Source: DASVDE01 sp036381235 (GTDB taxonomy: Bacteria; Actinomycetota; Thermoleophilia; Solirubrobacterales; 70-9). From it: a stretch of DNA of 46,656 nucleotides. Positions within the stretch are counted from its first letter, which is position 1, and each line of letters begins with the position of its first letter. This document shows, piece after piece, positions 1 to 7,316 of this stretch. The notes below the pieces were generated by a model. It worked only from the letters and a program-made list of their open reading frames with translations, did not search any database and was not told the origin of the DNA. Position numbers and translations under genes: made by a program. The DNA is taken from contig DASVDE010000008.1 of assembly GCA_036381235.1 (NCBI GenBank), positions 1 to 46,656 on the forward strand, given 5' to 3'.

Positions 1-166
1 ATCGTTTCCATGCCAGCTTTGCCTTGCTGCCTTCGATTTCCCGGCGGGCACGCTCGGCTTGAATACGAGCCGTCGAGCGACGGTCCAAGCGCTCGACCTC
101 TTCCTCCCAAGCGGGGGATCGGAACCTGACGGATACAGACGGGAGGCTTTGTTTCGGCGAAGCCAC
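1..166 (-). CDS. partial small charged protein, unknown function
   Basis: A minus-strand frame is open from a GTG at 164-166 to the window edge (55 codons, C-terminal end not visible). Read from that GTG it has an N-terminal polar stretch, then a highly charged helical region (AWEEEVERLDRRSTARI and following residues) suggesting a coiled coil or DNA-associated helix. No Shine-Dalgarno is evident, and the frame is also open further upstream, so the start is uncertain. It lies 70 nt downstream of the 72-residue minus-strand gene at 237-455 and may share its transcript. Codon use is less GC-rich at third positions than in the core genes to the right. I do not recognise a family. A toxin-like or phage-like small protein is possible but unsupported. 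Confidence 0.35.
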   Translation of the reverse strand, partial: MASPKQSLPSVSVRFRSPAWEEEVERLDRRSTARIQAERARREIEGSKAKLAWKR

Positions 167-236
167 GGGCGCAGGATATGCGCCCCGGAGATCGTTACCG
201 CAAGGCGGGTCGGCCAACCCTCGGCCGGGTGGCGTG

Positions 237-455
237 TTAGCCCTCGCCGTCAGTGGGGAAGTCGCCAGCGACTCGCTCGAAGTCCTCAGCGGACGCCGGT
301 TTCGTTCCCCACTTCTCTTCTAGCTCGGAGATTGGCGTGATCGGCGGCTCCAGCGTCAGTCCCCCAGCTCGGTCTGGGACGACCTCGTAGCGCCGCCCCC
401 CGACTTCAACCAGCTCGCCAATCGTAAGATCGAGCTTCTTCACGGCAGTTGCCAT
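237..455 (-). CDS. 72-residue small acidic protein, antitoxin-like in size
   Basis: Starts at the ATG 455-453 and ends in TAA. The N-terminal half (MATAVKKLDLTIGELVEVGG) followed by RRYEVVPDRAGGLTLEPP reads as a small beta-rich fold. The C-terminal half is an acidic, Trp-containing tail (SELEEKWGTKPASAEDFERV) of the kind antitoxins use to wrap a partner. A -10 hexamer TACACT lies exactly 6 nt before the ATG, so the message is probably leaderless, and a 22-bp direct repeat sits immediately upstream, suggesting autoregulation. A longer reading from further upstream would run through the repeats and is less likely. The family is not recognised; the antitoxin idea rests only on size, charge layout and the repeat. 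Confidence 0.6.
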   Translation of the reverse strand: MATAVKKLDLTIGELVEVGGRRYEVVPDRAGGLTLEPPITPISELEEKWGTKPASAEDFERVAGDFPTDGEG

Positions 456-461
456 GCGACA

Positions 462-467
462 AGTGTA
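462..467 (-). promoter_or_regulatory. -10 hexamer TACACT of the 72-residue gene
   Basis: On the minus strand TACACT is followed by 6 nt and then the ATG at 455, predicting transcription to begin at or next to the start codon. No good -35 is seen; the spacer and -35 region fall inside the 22-bp repeats. Confidence 0.5.
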
Positions 468-525
468 AAGGGGCTTAGCGGTCGTCGCTAAGGGGCTTAA
501 CGGTCGTTGTGAAGGGGCGTGGTCA
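468..525. repeat. 22-bp tandem direct repeat (two full copies plus a partial third)
   Basis: Copies begin at 468, 490 and 512, each opening with AAGGGGC. The first two match at 17 of 22 positions (AAGGGGCTTAGCGGTCG against AAGGGGCTTAACGGTCG, then diverging). The third copy keeps AAGGGGC and a GGTC but is shorter. The spacing is about two helical turns, so bound proteins would sit on one face. Lying just upstream of the -10 box of the 72-residue gene, it could be an operator, or an iteron set of a mobile element. Confidence 0.6.
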
Positions 526-711
526 ATACGCAGACCACCCCGGGCAATTGTTCGGGCCGATCCCGATCCGCGACGCAGAGCCAAAATAGGCCACTTGGCT
601 GAGCAAATTCCCCGCCGCTAACTACGAATAAACAGTTGTGCGGGAACGCCCGGCCCGCCGACAAAGAGCTACGGCACTCACCGGGCGGAAGTGCCGCAGG
701 AGGCGAGGCCC

Positions 712-939
712 ATGAAGGCTGAAACCCGTCCCAAACCGTCCAACGCGACCTGGCTTGATGCAGCCAACGTTGAGGGCGAGTGTGAGCATCCGTTGCGCAA
801 GGTTGAGGTTGCTTGGTACGGCGAGGGTCGCGTGAAGGTGAGCTTCCCGAAGGGAACGCCAGCCGTCATTCGACAGGCGTATCTAGAGGGCAAGGACAAC
901 GACCTGATCTTGGAGGTTGCGCCGCGCGCGGACGCGTGA
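712..939 (+). CDS. 75-residue conserved-looking hypothetical protein
   Basis: The ATG at 712 is chosen because AGGAGG at 698-703 lies 8 nt upstream, one of the best ribosome binding sites in the window; a GTG at 691 in the same frame has no such site. The product alternates short basic and acidic stretches (EHPLRKVEVAWYGEGRVKVS, then IRQAYLEGKDNDLILEV) and would fold as a small beta-alpha domain without signal peptide or membrane segment. Codon use is less GC-rich than the core genes. It is isolated between the divergent small gene and the tRNA. No family is recognised. Confidence 0.55.
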   Translation: MKAETRPKPSNATWLDAANVEGECEHPLRKVEVAWYGEGRVKVSFPKGTPAVIRQAYLEGKDNDLILEVAPRADA

Positions 940-992
940 GCATCGCTACGGCGATTCGACTGCGCATCGGGGTCAAAAGGGGACTTCGAGGA

Positions 993-1064
993 TGGGCACG
1001 GCTGGTTTCGAACCAGCGACCTCTCGCGTGTGAAGCGAGCGCTCTCCCACTGAGCTACGCGCCC
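993..1064 (-). tRNA. tRNA-Val (anticodon CAC)
   Basis: The minus strand folds into a standard 72-nt cloverleaf: acceptor GGGCGCG pairing with CGTGCCC (one G-T pair), discriminator A, D arm with GCTCAGTGGGAGAGC, anticodon stem CTCGC/GCGAG with loop TTCACAC giving anticodon CAC (complement at 1030-1032), and T arm containing GGTTCGAAACC. The 3' CCA is not encoded. The 3' end points toward the lower-GC accessory genes at 1-940, the usual side for elements that integrate at tRNA genes. Confidence 0.95.
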
Positions 1065-1073
1065 GAGGAGCCG

Positions 1074-1079
1074 ATGATA
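1074..1079 (-). promoter_or_regulatory. -10 hexamer TATCAT of tRNA-Val
   Basis: On the minus strand TATCAT lies 9 nt before the first base of the mature tRNA. No convincing -35 is visible. Confidence 0.45.
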
Positions 1080-1165
1080 CGACGCGCTCGGGGCTATTCG
1101 TCCAGAGCCATCTGTCCAGAGGGCTGAGTGTGATTCGTCCAACATTCTTGAGCGATCAGAGATGT

Positions 1166-1202
1166 AGGAGTAGGACTCCTCTGCCTCGCTTCCAAGAGGC
1201 AG
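1166..1202. promoter_or_regulatory. two adjacent hairpins in the leader of the secreted-protein gene
   Basis: AGGAGT (1166-1171) and ACTCCT (1175-1180) form a perfect 6-bp stem with a 3-nt loop. Directly after it CTGCCTC (1181-1187) and GAGGCAG (1196-1202) form a 7-bp stem with an 8-nt loop. They end 14 nt before the Shine-Dalgarno GAAGGAG (1217-1223) of the gene at 1230. No T-run follows, so a leader or translational role, or mRNA stabilisation, is more likely than termination. Confidence 0.5.
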
Positions 1203-1229
1203 CGGACGAGCCATCTGAAGGAGCTTCCA

Positions 1230-2330
1230 ATGCGGCTTTCAAGCTTGCGCAGGAGTTTCACGATCGCAGTCACCCTTTCGGCTCTGGGCGCCGTGTTGGC
1301 GCCGTCGGGGGCAAGTGCCGAGGTGAGCAGTGTCTACCCCCCGACGCAAGAGGCGCGCGACTTCGCCGCCGGGCAGGGCGGTTGGGTGGGGTCGTCGAGC
1401 TTCGACTCCTGTGTCCTGGCCGTCACCTGTCCCACCGTGACCAACTCATTCGAATCGGCGGGGGGCGCCGGCGGGGAGGGCCACATCCGCTCCGGCTTCA
1501 GCGCCACTCTGACGGCTGTTGGGAGCGCCATGGCCGTCTGGCAGAGCCCCCAGTTCACCTATGAGGGAGCGGGCGGCGGGGTTCCCGAGGCTGTCTCCTT
1601 TGCGATGGCGCGCCGCGCCGATGTGGGGGACTTGCTCAGCGGCGGCAGCACGGCGACATATGCCGTGGATCTGATCGACGTGACCGCAGGAGGGGTCGTC
1701 ATCCCGGTGATCCCGTCGGCGTCGTTGGCCGGCGCCGATGCTTGGACGGTCGAAACCCCGATCGCTCTTTCCCCGGGTCAGCTGACCTTGGGGAATGAGT
1801 ACGCGATCCGCATCACCTCCACATATACGCCGGGAGCGGTAAGCCTGCTCGTCACCGGCAATGCCGACTTCGACAACGTTGCGCTGACGGCGACTCGTGC
1901 GGATGACCCTCCGCCCACGGACCCACCGACGACCGGTCCTGCCCATCCCGGTGGGGACGGTGACGCGGGCGGCAACGCCGCCGCCGGCTCGAGTTTGAGC
2001 AGGGTGAGACTGCGGGCGCTGCTGCGCGGAGGGCCTACGGGCTCGGCGATGCTCAGGGGCAAGCGGCTCTTCATCAAGGTCAACTGTCCGACCTCGGTCG
2101 GCCGCGCTTGTCGGATCACCGTGCAGGGCCTGCTGGGCAAGGGAAGGCCGGCGACCGCGCGGCGGACGGTCAAGGTCGGCAAGGGGAAGGGTCGGCGCAT
2201 CGCGTTGCGGGTGAGGCCCAGGCTCCGTGCCAAGGTCGTGAAGCGCAAGCGCCTGCTCGTCCGCGAGCGGGTGCGTGCCGGCAAGCTCAAGGCGACGATC
2301 TACAAGCGTCGCAAGCTGATTCGGCGCTAG
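1230..2330 (+). CDS. secreted protein with cationic C-terminal domain
   Basis: A 366-residue exported protein. The ATG is preceded by GAAGGAG at 6 nt. Residues 1-30 form a Sec signal peptide (basic start, hydrophobic core, ALA-like end before EVSSVYPP). Residues about 31-225 resemble an extracellular beta-sandwich such as a choice-of-anchor or jelly-roll module, with two Cys close together (SCVLAVTC). A Pro/Thr/Gly-rich linker at about 226-250 leads to a strongly basic C-terminal domain, about 255-366, rich in RLRAKVVKRKR-type strands. The same plan (signal, body, linker, basic beta domain) recurs in several other secreted proteins of this window. Its stop codon shares the tetranucleotide CTAG with the stop of the convergent antiporter gene. 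Function unknown; binding to anionic wall polymers through the tail is inference. Confidence 0.85.
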   Translation: MRLSSLRRSFTIAVTLSALGAVLAPSGASAEVSSVYPPTQEARDFAAGQGGWVGSSSFDSCVLAVTCPTVTNSFESAGGAGGEGHIRSGFSATLTAVGSAMAVWQSPQFTYEGAGGGVPEAVSFAMARRADVGDLLSGGSTATYAVDLIDVTAGGVVIPVIPSASLAGADAWTVETPIALSPGQLTLGNEYAIRITSTYTPGAVSLLVTGNADFDNVALTATRADDPPPTDPPTTGPAHPGGDGDAGGNAAAGSSLSRVRLRALLRGGPTGSAMLRGKRLFIKVNCPTSVGRACRITVQGLLGKGRPATARRTVKVGKGKGRRIALRVRPRLRAKVVKRKRLLVRERVRAGKLKATIYKRRKLIRR

Positions 2331-3550
2331 CCAGGAGCCGGGACGACGGCTCCCTTCCCGGGCGGGGAGGGGTCGTCGCGCTCGGCTTCTGCCCGCCCCT
2401 TGCGCAGGGCCATCGCAACGAAGGGGAAGACGAGCGTGGAGAGCATCGCGGCGCCGACGAGGCCGGCCGCAGTGGAGGACTTCATGTTGCCCGTGTCCAT
2501 GGCGATGGTCGTGATCGCCACGACCAGGGGTAGCTCGGTCGCCGAGTAGAAGGCGAGCGCGGCTCGGTCGCGGGCGGCGAGGACGCCTCGGTAGAGGAGC
2601 AGGGCGGGCACCCCTCGCACGACCAGGAAGAGCCCGAAGAACATCAACAGCTTCAGCATCGCGGTCACCGAGCCAAGAGCGTCGATGTCGAACTCGATCC
2701 CACTGGTGACGAAGAAGAAGGGGACGAAGAAGCCGAAGCCGACCGCCGTCAGCTTCGATTCGAAGACCTGAAGTTCGTGGCCTTTCAGCGCCAGCCGGGT
2801 GATCATGCCGGCGACGAAGCCGCCGAGGAGGACGTCGAGGCCGAGCTTGCCGGCGAGCAGGACCAGGCCGAAGACCAGGACAACCGTTATTCGCACCGCC
2901 AGCTGGCTGCTCGCTTCGAAGGTTCGCTCCAACGCCGGCCAGCCGCGCCAGGCGAAGCGGACGGAGACCAGCGCGATCGCGATCGCCAGGGCCACGAACG
3001 CCAGCAGGATCGCCGCTTCGTGCAGGGGGTTGGTTGTCGAGAGGACGAGCGTCACCAGCAGGATCGGCCCGAACTCGCCGGCTCCGCCGGCTGCCAGCAG
3101 GTAGGTGCCGAACTTGGTCTTCAGCTCGCCGTTGTCGCGCAGGATCGGGATCAGCGTTCCGATCGCCGTTGTCGCCATCGCCGAGCCGGTGTAGAGGAAG
3201 GAGAGCACCACCCCGGCGGCGGCGAGCGCGCCGCCGATCCCGTAGGCCAGCGCCACCGAGAGCACCCACCCCCAGGCCCCGAGCTTCAGCGGCTCCCCCT
3301 TGATCCGCTCGAAATCGATCTCGTAGCCGGCGAAGAAGAAGAGCATCCCCAGGCCGAGATTGGAGAAGAAGTCGATGAAGTTGTCGGTCTTGGCGAGGTC
3401 GAGGACTTCGGGGCCGACGACGATTCCCAGCAGCAGCTCGACGACGACGACCGGCGGGGCGAAGCGGCGCGGCACCGCAGCGACCGTGATCGCTGACAGG
3501 GCGGCGATCACGACGATGACGAAAAACGACTCTGTGTCGACCTCGATCAA
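2327..3550 (-). CDS. CPA2-family cation/proton antiporter (Kef/NapA-type membrane domain)
   Basis: A 407-residue polytopic membrane protein, a typical length for the membrane domain of monovalent cation:proton antiporter-2 proteins. About 11-12 hydrophobic segments run from residue 8 to 385. Family features include an LLLGIVVGP helix near 39-47, FFFAGYEIDF at 71-80 and IGTLIPILRDNG at 130-141. Where many members carry an Asp pair in the ion-binding helix this protein has GAGEFG (157-162), with a single Glu159. No C-terminal TrkA-N/RCK domain is present, so gating by nucleotides is not expected; the tail is a short Pro/Gly-rich stretch. The start read here is TTG at 3550, behind a -10-like TAGGAT on the minus strand. 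Likely role is Na+ or K+/H+ exchange in pH or salt homeostasis; the ion cannot be told from sequence. Confidence 0.85.
   Translation of the reverse strand: MIEVDTESFFVIVVIAALSAITVAAVPRRFAPPVVVVELLLGIVVGPEVLDLAKTDNFIDFFSNLGLGMLFFFAGYEIDFERIKGEPLKLGAWGWVLSVALAYGIGGALAAAGVVLSFLYTGSAMATTAIGTLIPILRDNGELKTKFGTYLLAAGGAGEFGPILLVTLVLSTTNPLHEAAILLAFVALAIAIALVSVRFAWRGWPALERTFEASSQLAVRITVVLVFGLVLLAGKLGLDVLLGGFVAGMITRLALKGHELQVFESKLTAVGFGFFVPFFFVTSGIEFDIDALGSVTAMLKLLMFFGLFLVVRGVPALLLYRGVLAARDRAALAFYSATELPLVVAITTIAMDTGNMKSSTAAGLVGAAMLSTLVFPFVAMALRKGRAEAERDDPSPPGKGAVVPAPG
2334..2377. terminator. stem-loops just beyond the shared CTAG stops
   Basis: GGAGCCG (2334-2340) pairs with CGGCTCC (2347-2353) as a perfect 7-bp stem. 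An alternative, longer fold pairs GACGAC (2342-2347) with GTCGTC (2372-2377) and CTCCC with GGGAG inside it. There is no T-run. Downstream of the stop at 2330 it could end the rightward transcript, while the same bases encode the Pro/Gly-rich tail of the antiporter. Confidence 0.4.
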
Positions 3551-3559
3551 GGCGAGTTG

Positions 3560-3569
3560 ATCCTACGAT
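3560..3569. promoter_or_regulatory. overlapping divergent -10 elements (ATCCTACGAT)
   Basis: The ten bases read TACGAT on the plus strand (3564-3569) and TAGGAT on the minus strand (3565-3560), both matching TANNNT. The plus element is followed by 6 nt and then the ATC codon opening the lipoprotein frame; the minus element is followed by 9 nt and the TTG of the antiporter. Only 25 bp separate the two genes, so one bidirectional promoter driving two leaderless or nearly leaderless messages is a plausible reading. Confidence 0.45.
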
Positions 3570-3575
3570 TACCCG

Positions 3576-4355
3576 ATCGGCAAATCAGCCCCAGCCATCA
3601 GCCTCGCCTTTCTCCTCGCCGCGCTCTCCCTTGCTGCGTGTGGCGGCAACGGTGACGACGAGAGCGCCGCAAGCGCGAGCCTCCCGCAGGGCGCCGAGCC
3701 CGTCAATCTCGACCCGGCTGACTTCAGCGTCGAGATCGACAATCCCTATTGGCCTATGAGGCCGGGCGGCCACTGGATTTACCGGGAGAGCGTAGGGAAC
3801 GGCGAGCCGCTTCGCGTGGTGGTTACCGTCACCGACAAGACGAGGCGAATCGCCAACGGCGTCGAGGCGCGAGTGGTCAAGGATGTAGTCAGTCGGAGCG
3901 GCGAGCCCGTCGAGGTCACCGAAGACTGGTACGCACAGGACGCCGACGGAAACCTCTGGTACCTGGGCGAGAAGACGGCCGAGTACGAGGGCGGCAAGGT
4001 GGTTTCCAGGGAAGGCTCGTGGGAGGCCGGCGTCGACGGAGCCGAGCCGGGGATCGTCTTGCCGACCGATCCGAGGCAGGGGATGGCCTACCGGCAGGAG
4101 TTCTACGCGGGCCAGGCAGAGGACCGGGGCGAAGTCCTCCGCACCGGCGAGCAGGCGCAGGTCCCCTTCGGCCACTTCACTGACGTCGTCGCGACCAGGG
4201 ACACGACGCCCCTGGAGCCACGGGTGGTCGAGTACAAGTTCTACGCCCGCGGCGTCGGTCCGGTGCTGACCCTCGACGTCTCCGGCGCCTCGGGCCGCGA
4301 GGAGCTGGTCGCCTTTGGCGAGGGGGGTAGGACGGACGCTCCGCCGCAGCGGTAG
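3576..4355 (+). CDS. lipoprotein of unknown function, apparently without a canonical start codon
   Basis: The frame is open from a TGA at 3558-3560 to the TAG at 4353-4355. It encodes a clear lipoprotein signal: GKSAPAISLAFLLAALSLAA then Cys, a perfect L-A-A-C lipobox with Cys at codon 22 if codon 1 is the ATC at 3576. After a Gly/Asp/Ser linker comes DFSVEIDNPYWPMRPGGHWI, the opening of a secreted beta domain seen in actinobacterial lipoproteins, continuing to the end (259 codons). No ATG, GTG or TTG occurs in frame before the ATG at 3756, which would delete the whole export signal. A leaderless AUC start, or an indel joining it to a nearby TTG in another frame, would explain this. Precise function unknown. 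Confidence 0.7.
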   Translation: MGKSAPAISLAFLLAALSLAACGGNGDDESAASASLPQGAEPVNLDPADFSVEIDNPYWPMRPGGHWIYRESVGNGEPLRVVVTVTDKTRRIANGVEARVVKDVVSRSGEPVEVTEDWYAQDADGNLWYLGEKTAEYEGGKVVSREGSWEAGVDGAEPGIVLPTDPRQGMAYRQEFYAGQAEDRGEVLRTGEQAQVPFGHFTDVVATRDTTPLEPRVVEYKFYARGVGPVLTLDVSGASGREELVAFGEGGRTDAPPQR

Positions 4356-4358
4356 GAT
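4353..4358 (+). promoter_or_regulatory. -10 hexamer TAGGAT of the SRP RNA
   Basis: TAGGAT is followed by 7 nt and then G4366, the first base of the terminal stem of the SRP RNA. Its first three bases are also the stop codon of the preceding lipoprotein gene. Confidence 0.5.
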
Positions 4359-4365
4359 CGGTGAC

Positions 4366-4640
4366 GGACCGTGCTAGGCGGGGAATCAGCGGTGCCCTGT
4401 AACCCGCAATCCGCTCTAGCGGGGCCGAATCCCGTTCCGAGGGGCTGGCCGTCGGGGCCAGTGCGCCGCGGGCGGCGTTGAAGGCCGGGTCCTGCGCGAC
4501 GTGGGCACGCGAATCAGGTCAGGTCCGGAAGGAAGCAGCCTTAAGCGGATGCCGCGGGTGCCGCAGGTGAGCCCGGCCCGAGCCAAACGCGACGGACACG
4601 CCCGGTGACTTCGCTTCGAAGGCGGGGCGCACGGTCCATT
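4366..4640 (+). ncRNA. ffs: signal recognition particle RNA (large bacterial type)
   Basis: The diagnostic domain IV hairpin is present at 4517-4540 (GGTCAGGTCCGGAAGGAAGC and on), with the GGAA tetraloop at 4527-4530 and the asymmetric and symmetric internal loops bound by Ffh. The ends pair as GGACCGTGC (4366-4374) with GCACGGTCC (4629-4637), giving a rod of about 270 nt, the length of the Gram-positive large SRP RNA with an Alu-type domain rather than the 4.5S form. Four T residues follow the closing stem and may terminate it. The RNA guides Ffh to nascent membrane and secreted proteins. In Bacillus the SRP RNA gene lies beside dnaX-yaaK-recR; here the same neighbours are separated by the four-gene minus-strand block. 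Confidence 0.95.
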
Positions 4641-4658
4641 TTCACCGTTCCTCGATTA

Positions 4659-4677
4659 ACCCGTCTTGGGCACGGGT
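4659..4677 (-). terminator. possible terminator of the minus-strand ABC block
   Basis: ACCCGT (4659-4664) and ACGGGT (4672-4677) form a perfect 6-bp stem with a 7-nt loop between the SRP RNA and the permease stop. Only two T residues follow on the minus strand, so it is weak. Confidence 0.35.
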
Positions 4678-4693
4678 AATGCTGGGGAGCGCT

Positions 4694-5502
4694 TCAGTCG
4701 ATCAGGCGCCTGCGCATGCGCAGCACCGCGATCCGCCAGGTGAGCAGGGCGAAGCCGATGAGGAAGGCATAGCGAGCGAGGTCGACCGCCTCGAAGCCGA
4801 AGGCGCCGCCGCGCACAAGCTCGACCAGCTGGTGCAGGGGATTGAGCTGTGCCAACACCTGTGCTCCCTGCGGCAGGCCGTCGATCGGGAAGAAGGTGCC
4901 GGCAACGAGGAAGAGGGGCGTGACGAACAGCGTCGTCACGTAGCTGAACTGGTCGATCTTGGCGACGGTCGCCGCCATCGCGATGCCGAAGCCGGCGAAG
5001 CCGAGCGCGGTGGTGAAGCAGAAGAGCGGCACCAGCAGCATGCCGGGCGAGGGGTCGAGGCCGAAGCCGATCGTCACCAGCAGCGGGAAGCAGCCATAGA
5101 AGCCGGAGCGGATGCCAATCCACAGCATCTCCGCCGTGACCAGCTCCTCGACGTCGACCGGCGCCGCCAGGATCGCGTCATAGGTGTTCTGGAAGCGGTG
5201 CTTTACGAAGGTGCCGAACATCGCCGGCAGGGCGCTGGAGAAGATCACCGCCGTGGCAACCATGCCGGTGCCGACGAACTGGACGTAGGGGAGGCCGTCG
5301 ACCTCGTCGACAAGGGTTGCGCTCAGCCCGAGGCCGAAGGCGAGCAGGTAGATGATCGGCTCGAGCACGCTGGAGAAGGTCGTGCCGCGCCAGTAGGTGC
5401 GGAAGTTGGCGACCTCGCGGCTCATCACGCCGGCGATCGCAGCCGGGTCCAGGCGCCTCACACGCACGGTTTGCGCGCTCACCGCGAGTTCCCGCGCCCC
5501 GC

Positions 5503-5506
<4 letters not shown>
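4694..5506 (-). CDS. ABC-2 type transporter permease
   Basis: A 270-residue membrane protein of the ABC2_membrane (NodJ/DrrB-like) family. After a cytoplasmic N-terminus (about 1-45) come six hydrophobic segments, with the typical YWRGTTFSSVLEPIIYLLAF first helix at 39-58, a RFQNTYDAILAAPV coupling region near 104-117, and the TPLFLVAGTFFPIDGLP loop before the last helices. Its ATG overlaps the ATPase stop as ATGA (5503-5506), so the two subunits are translationally coupled and should form one exporter, probably a homodimer of each. Substrate unknown: this subfamily includes exporters of antibiotics, glycolipids and polysaccharides. The neighbouring GT-C-like protein hints at a cell-surface glycoconjugate, but that is only contextual. 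Confidence 0.9.
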
Positions 5507-6393
<887 letters not shown>

Positions 6394-6429
6394 GGTGCGA
6401 TTCTCGACGATCGTCGCTGCCGGCAGCGC

Positions 6430-7305
6430 TCAGGCTTCGGCCAGGCGCTCGGCGAGCCAAAGGTCGCAGAGCCAGTCGGACTGCTCGCCGCCCTTGCGGG
6501 CGACGACGATTCCCTCCGGCCCGCCCTCGACGTCGGTCTTCTTCGAGCGGGCGGAGAACTCATGCGAGGGCTCGGCGATCTTGACCTCGCTGGAGCCGCC
6601 TTCGAGGCGCACCGTGACCTGCCGCCCGTGGCGCTCGCCGCTGAGGACCAGCGCACCGCGGATCTTCGGGCCCACGCGGCCGGTGACTGCGTCGCGCGTC
6701 TCGATGCTCACCGTGGGTCGCTCGGTCACCTCGAATCCGAGCGGCGCCATTGCCCTGCCCACGTTCTCATAGCCCTTTGCCATCTCCCCGCCCGGCGCGA
6801 CCGCGCGGATGCTGCCGTAGATCGCGGCGATCGCGATCAGCGGCCCGCCGATCAGCAGCGGGACGAAGCTCTCGAAGAGATAGATCGAGGGAACGGTGAG
6901 GAAGATCAGCAGCGTCACCACCATCCCCAGCCGCAGGCTGCCGCGCGCTGCACCCCACATCTCAGCGCGGGCGCGGATCGCGTCATTGTCGATTGGCTTG
7001 ATGGCGAGCGCTGCCCACAGCTCGGGCTCGGCCATCGTCGTCGGGTTTTCGATTTCCCCTCCGGTTTCGGCGACTGCCCGCGCGGTTGCCCTGGCCCCGC
7101 TGCTTGCGGTGCGCTCGAGGTCTCCCCTCTGCAGGGTGAAGAGGATCGCGAAGTAGATCGCGAGGACGCCGAAGATCAGCCCGTAGGCCGGCTTGGGGTC
7201 GGATTGGCCGCTGCCCAGCGTCAATCCGATCGCCACGCAGGCGCCTGCGACCACGAAGAGCCCGACGATCCCAAACCACGCGGAGCGCTTGAAGCCGCCG
7301 GACAT
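6430..7305 (-). CDS. membrane protein of unknown function, four predicted helices plus soluble domain
   Basis: A 291-residue protein with hydrophobic segments at about 9-31, 40-58, 124-144 and 147-166. Between the pairs lies a cytoplasmic loop (60-120), and a soluble alpha/beta region occupies about 175-291. The latter resembles DUF3137-type domains in its alternating strands (PKIRGALVLSGERHGRQVTV), but I cannot confirm the family. It starts with ATG at 7305, 11 nt past the stop of the GT-C-like gene, behind a possible internal -10 TAGGCT 8 nt upstream. It is in the same block as the ABC exporter and may be an accessory subunit. No catalytic residues are recognised. Confidence 0.75.
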   Translation of the reverse strand: MSGGFKRSAWFGIVGLFVVAGACVAIGLTLGSGQSDPKPAYGLIFGVLAIYFAILFTLQRGDLERTASSGARATARAVAETGGEIENPTTMAEPELWAALAIKPIDNDAIRARAEMWGAARGSLRLGMVVTLLIFLTVPSIYLFESFVPLLIGGPLIAIAAIYGSIRAVAPGGEMAKGYENVGRAMAPLGFEVTERPTVSIETRDAVTGRVGPKIRGALVLSGERHGRQVTVRLEGGSSEVKIAEPSHEFSARSKKTDVEGGPEGIVVARKGGEQSDWLCDLWLAERLAEA

Positions 7306-7316
7306 CGGCCGCCAGC

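Noticed and set aside
59..340. A 93-codon plus-strand frame near the left edge
   Set aside because: Its product is Arg/Ser-rich with no structure; the minus-strand frames at 1-166 and 237-455 look more like coding sequence.
468..525. A CRISPR array in the 22-bp repeats
   Set aside because: Repeats are directly adjacent with no unique spacers, and no cas gene is near.
1446..3269. A 607-codon minus-strand frame overlapping the secreted-protein and antiporter genes
   Set aside because: Translation is Arg/Pro/Gly-rich without motifs; it is out of frame with the antiporter, whose membrane pattern is clear.
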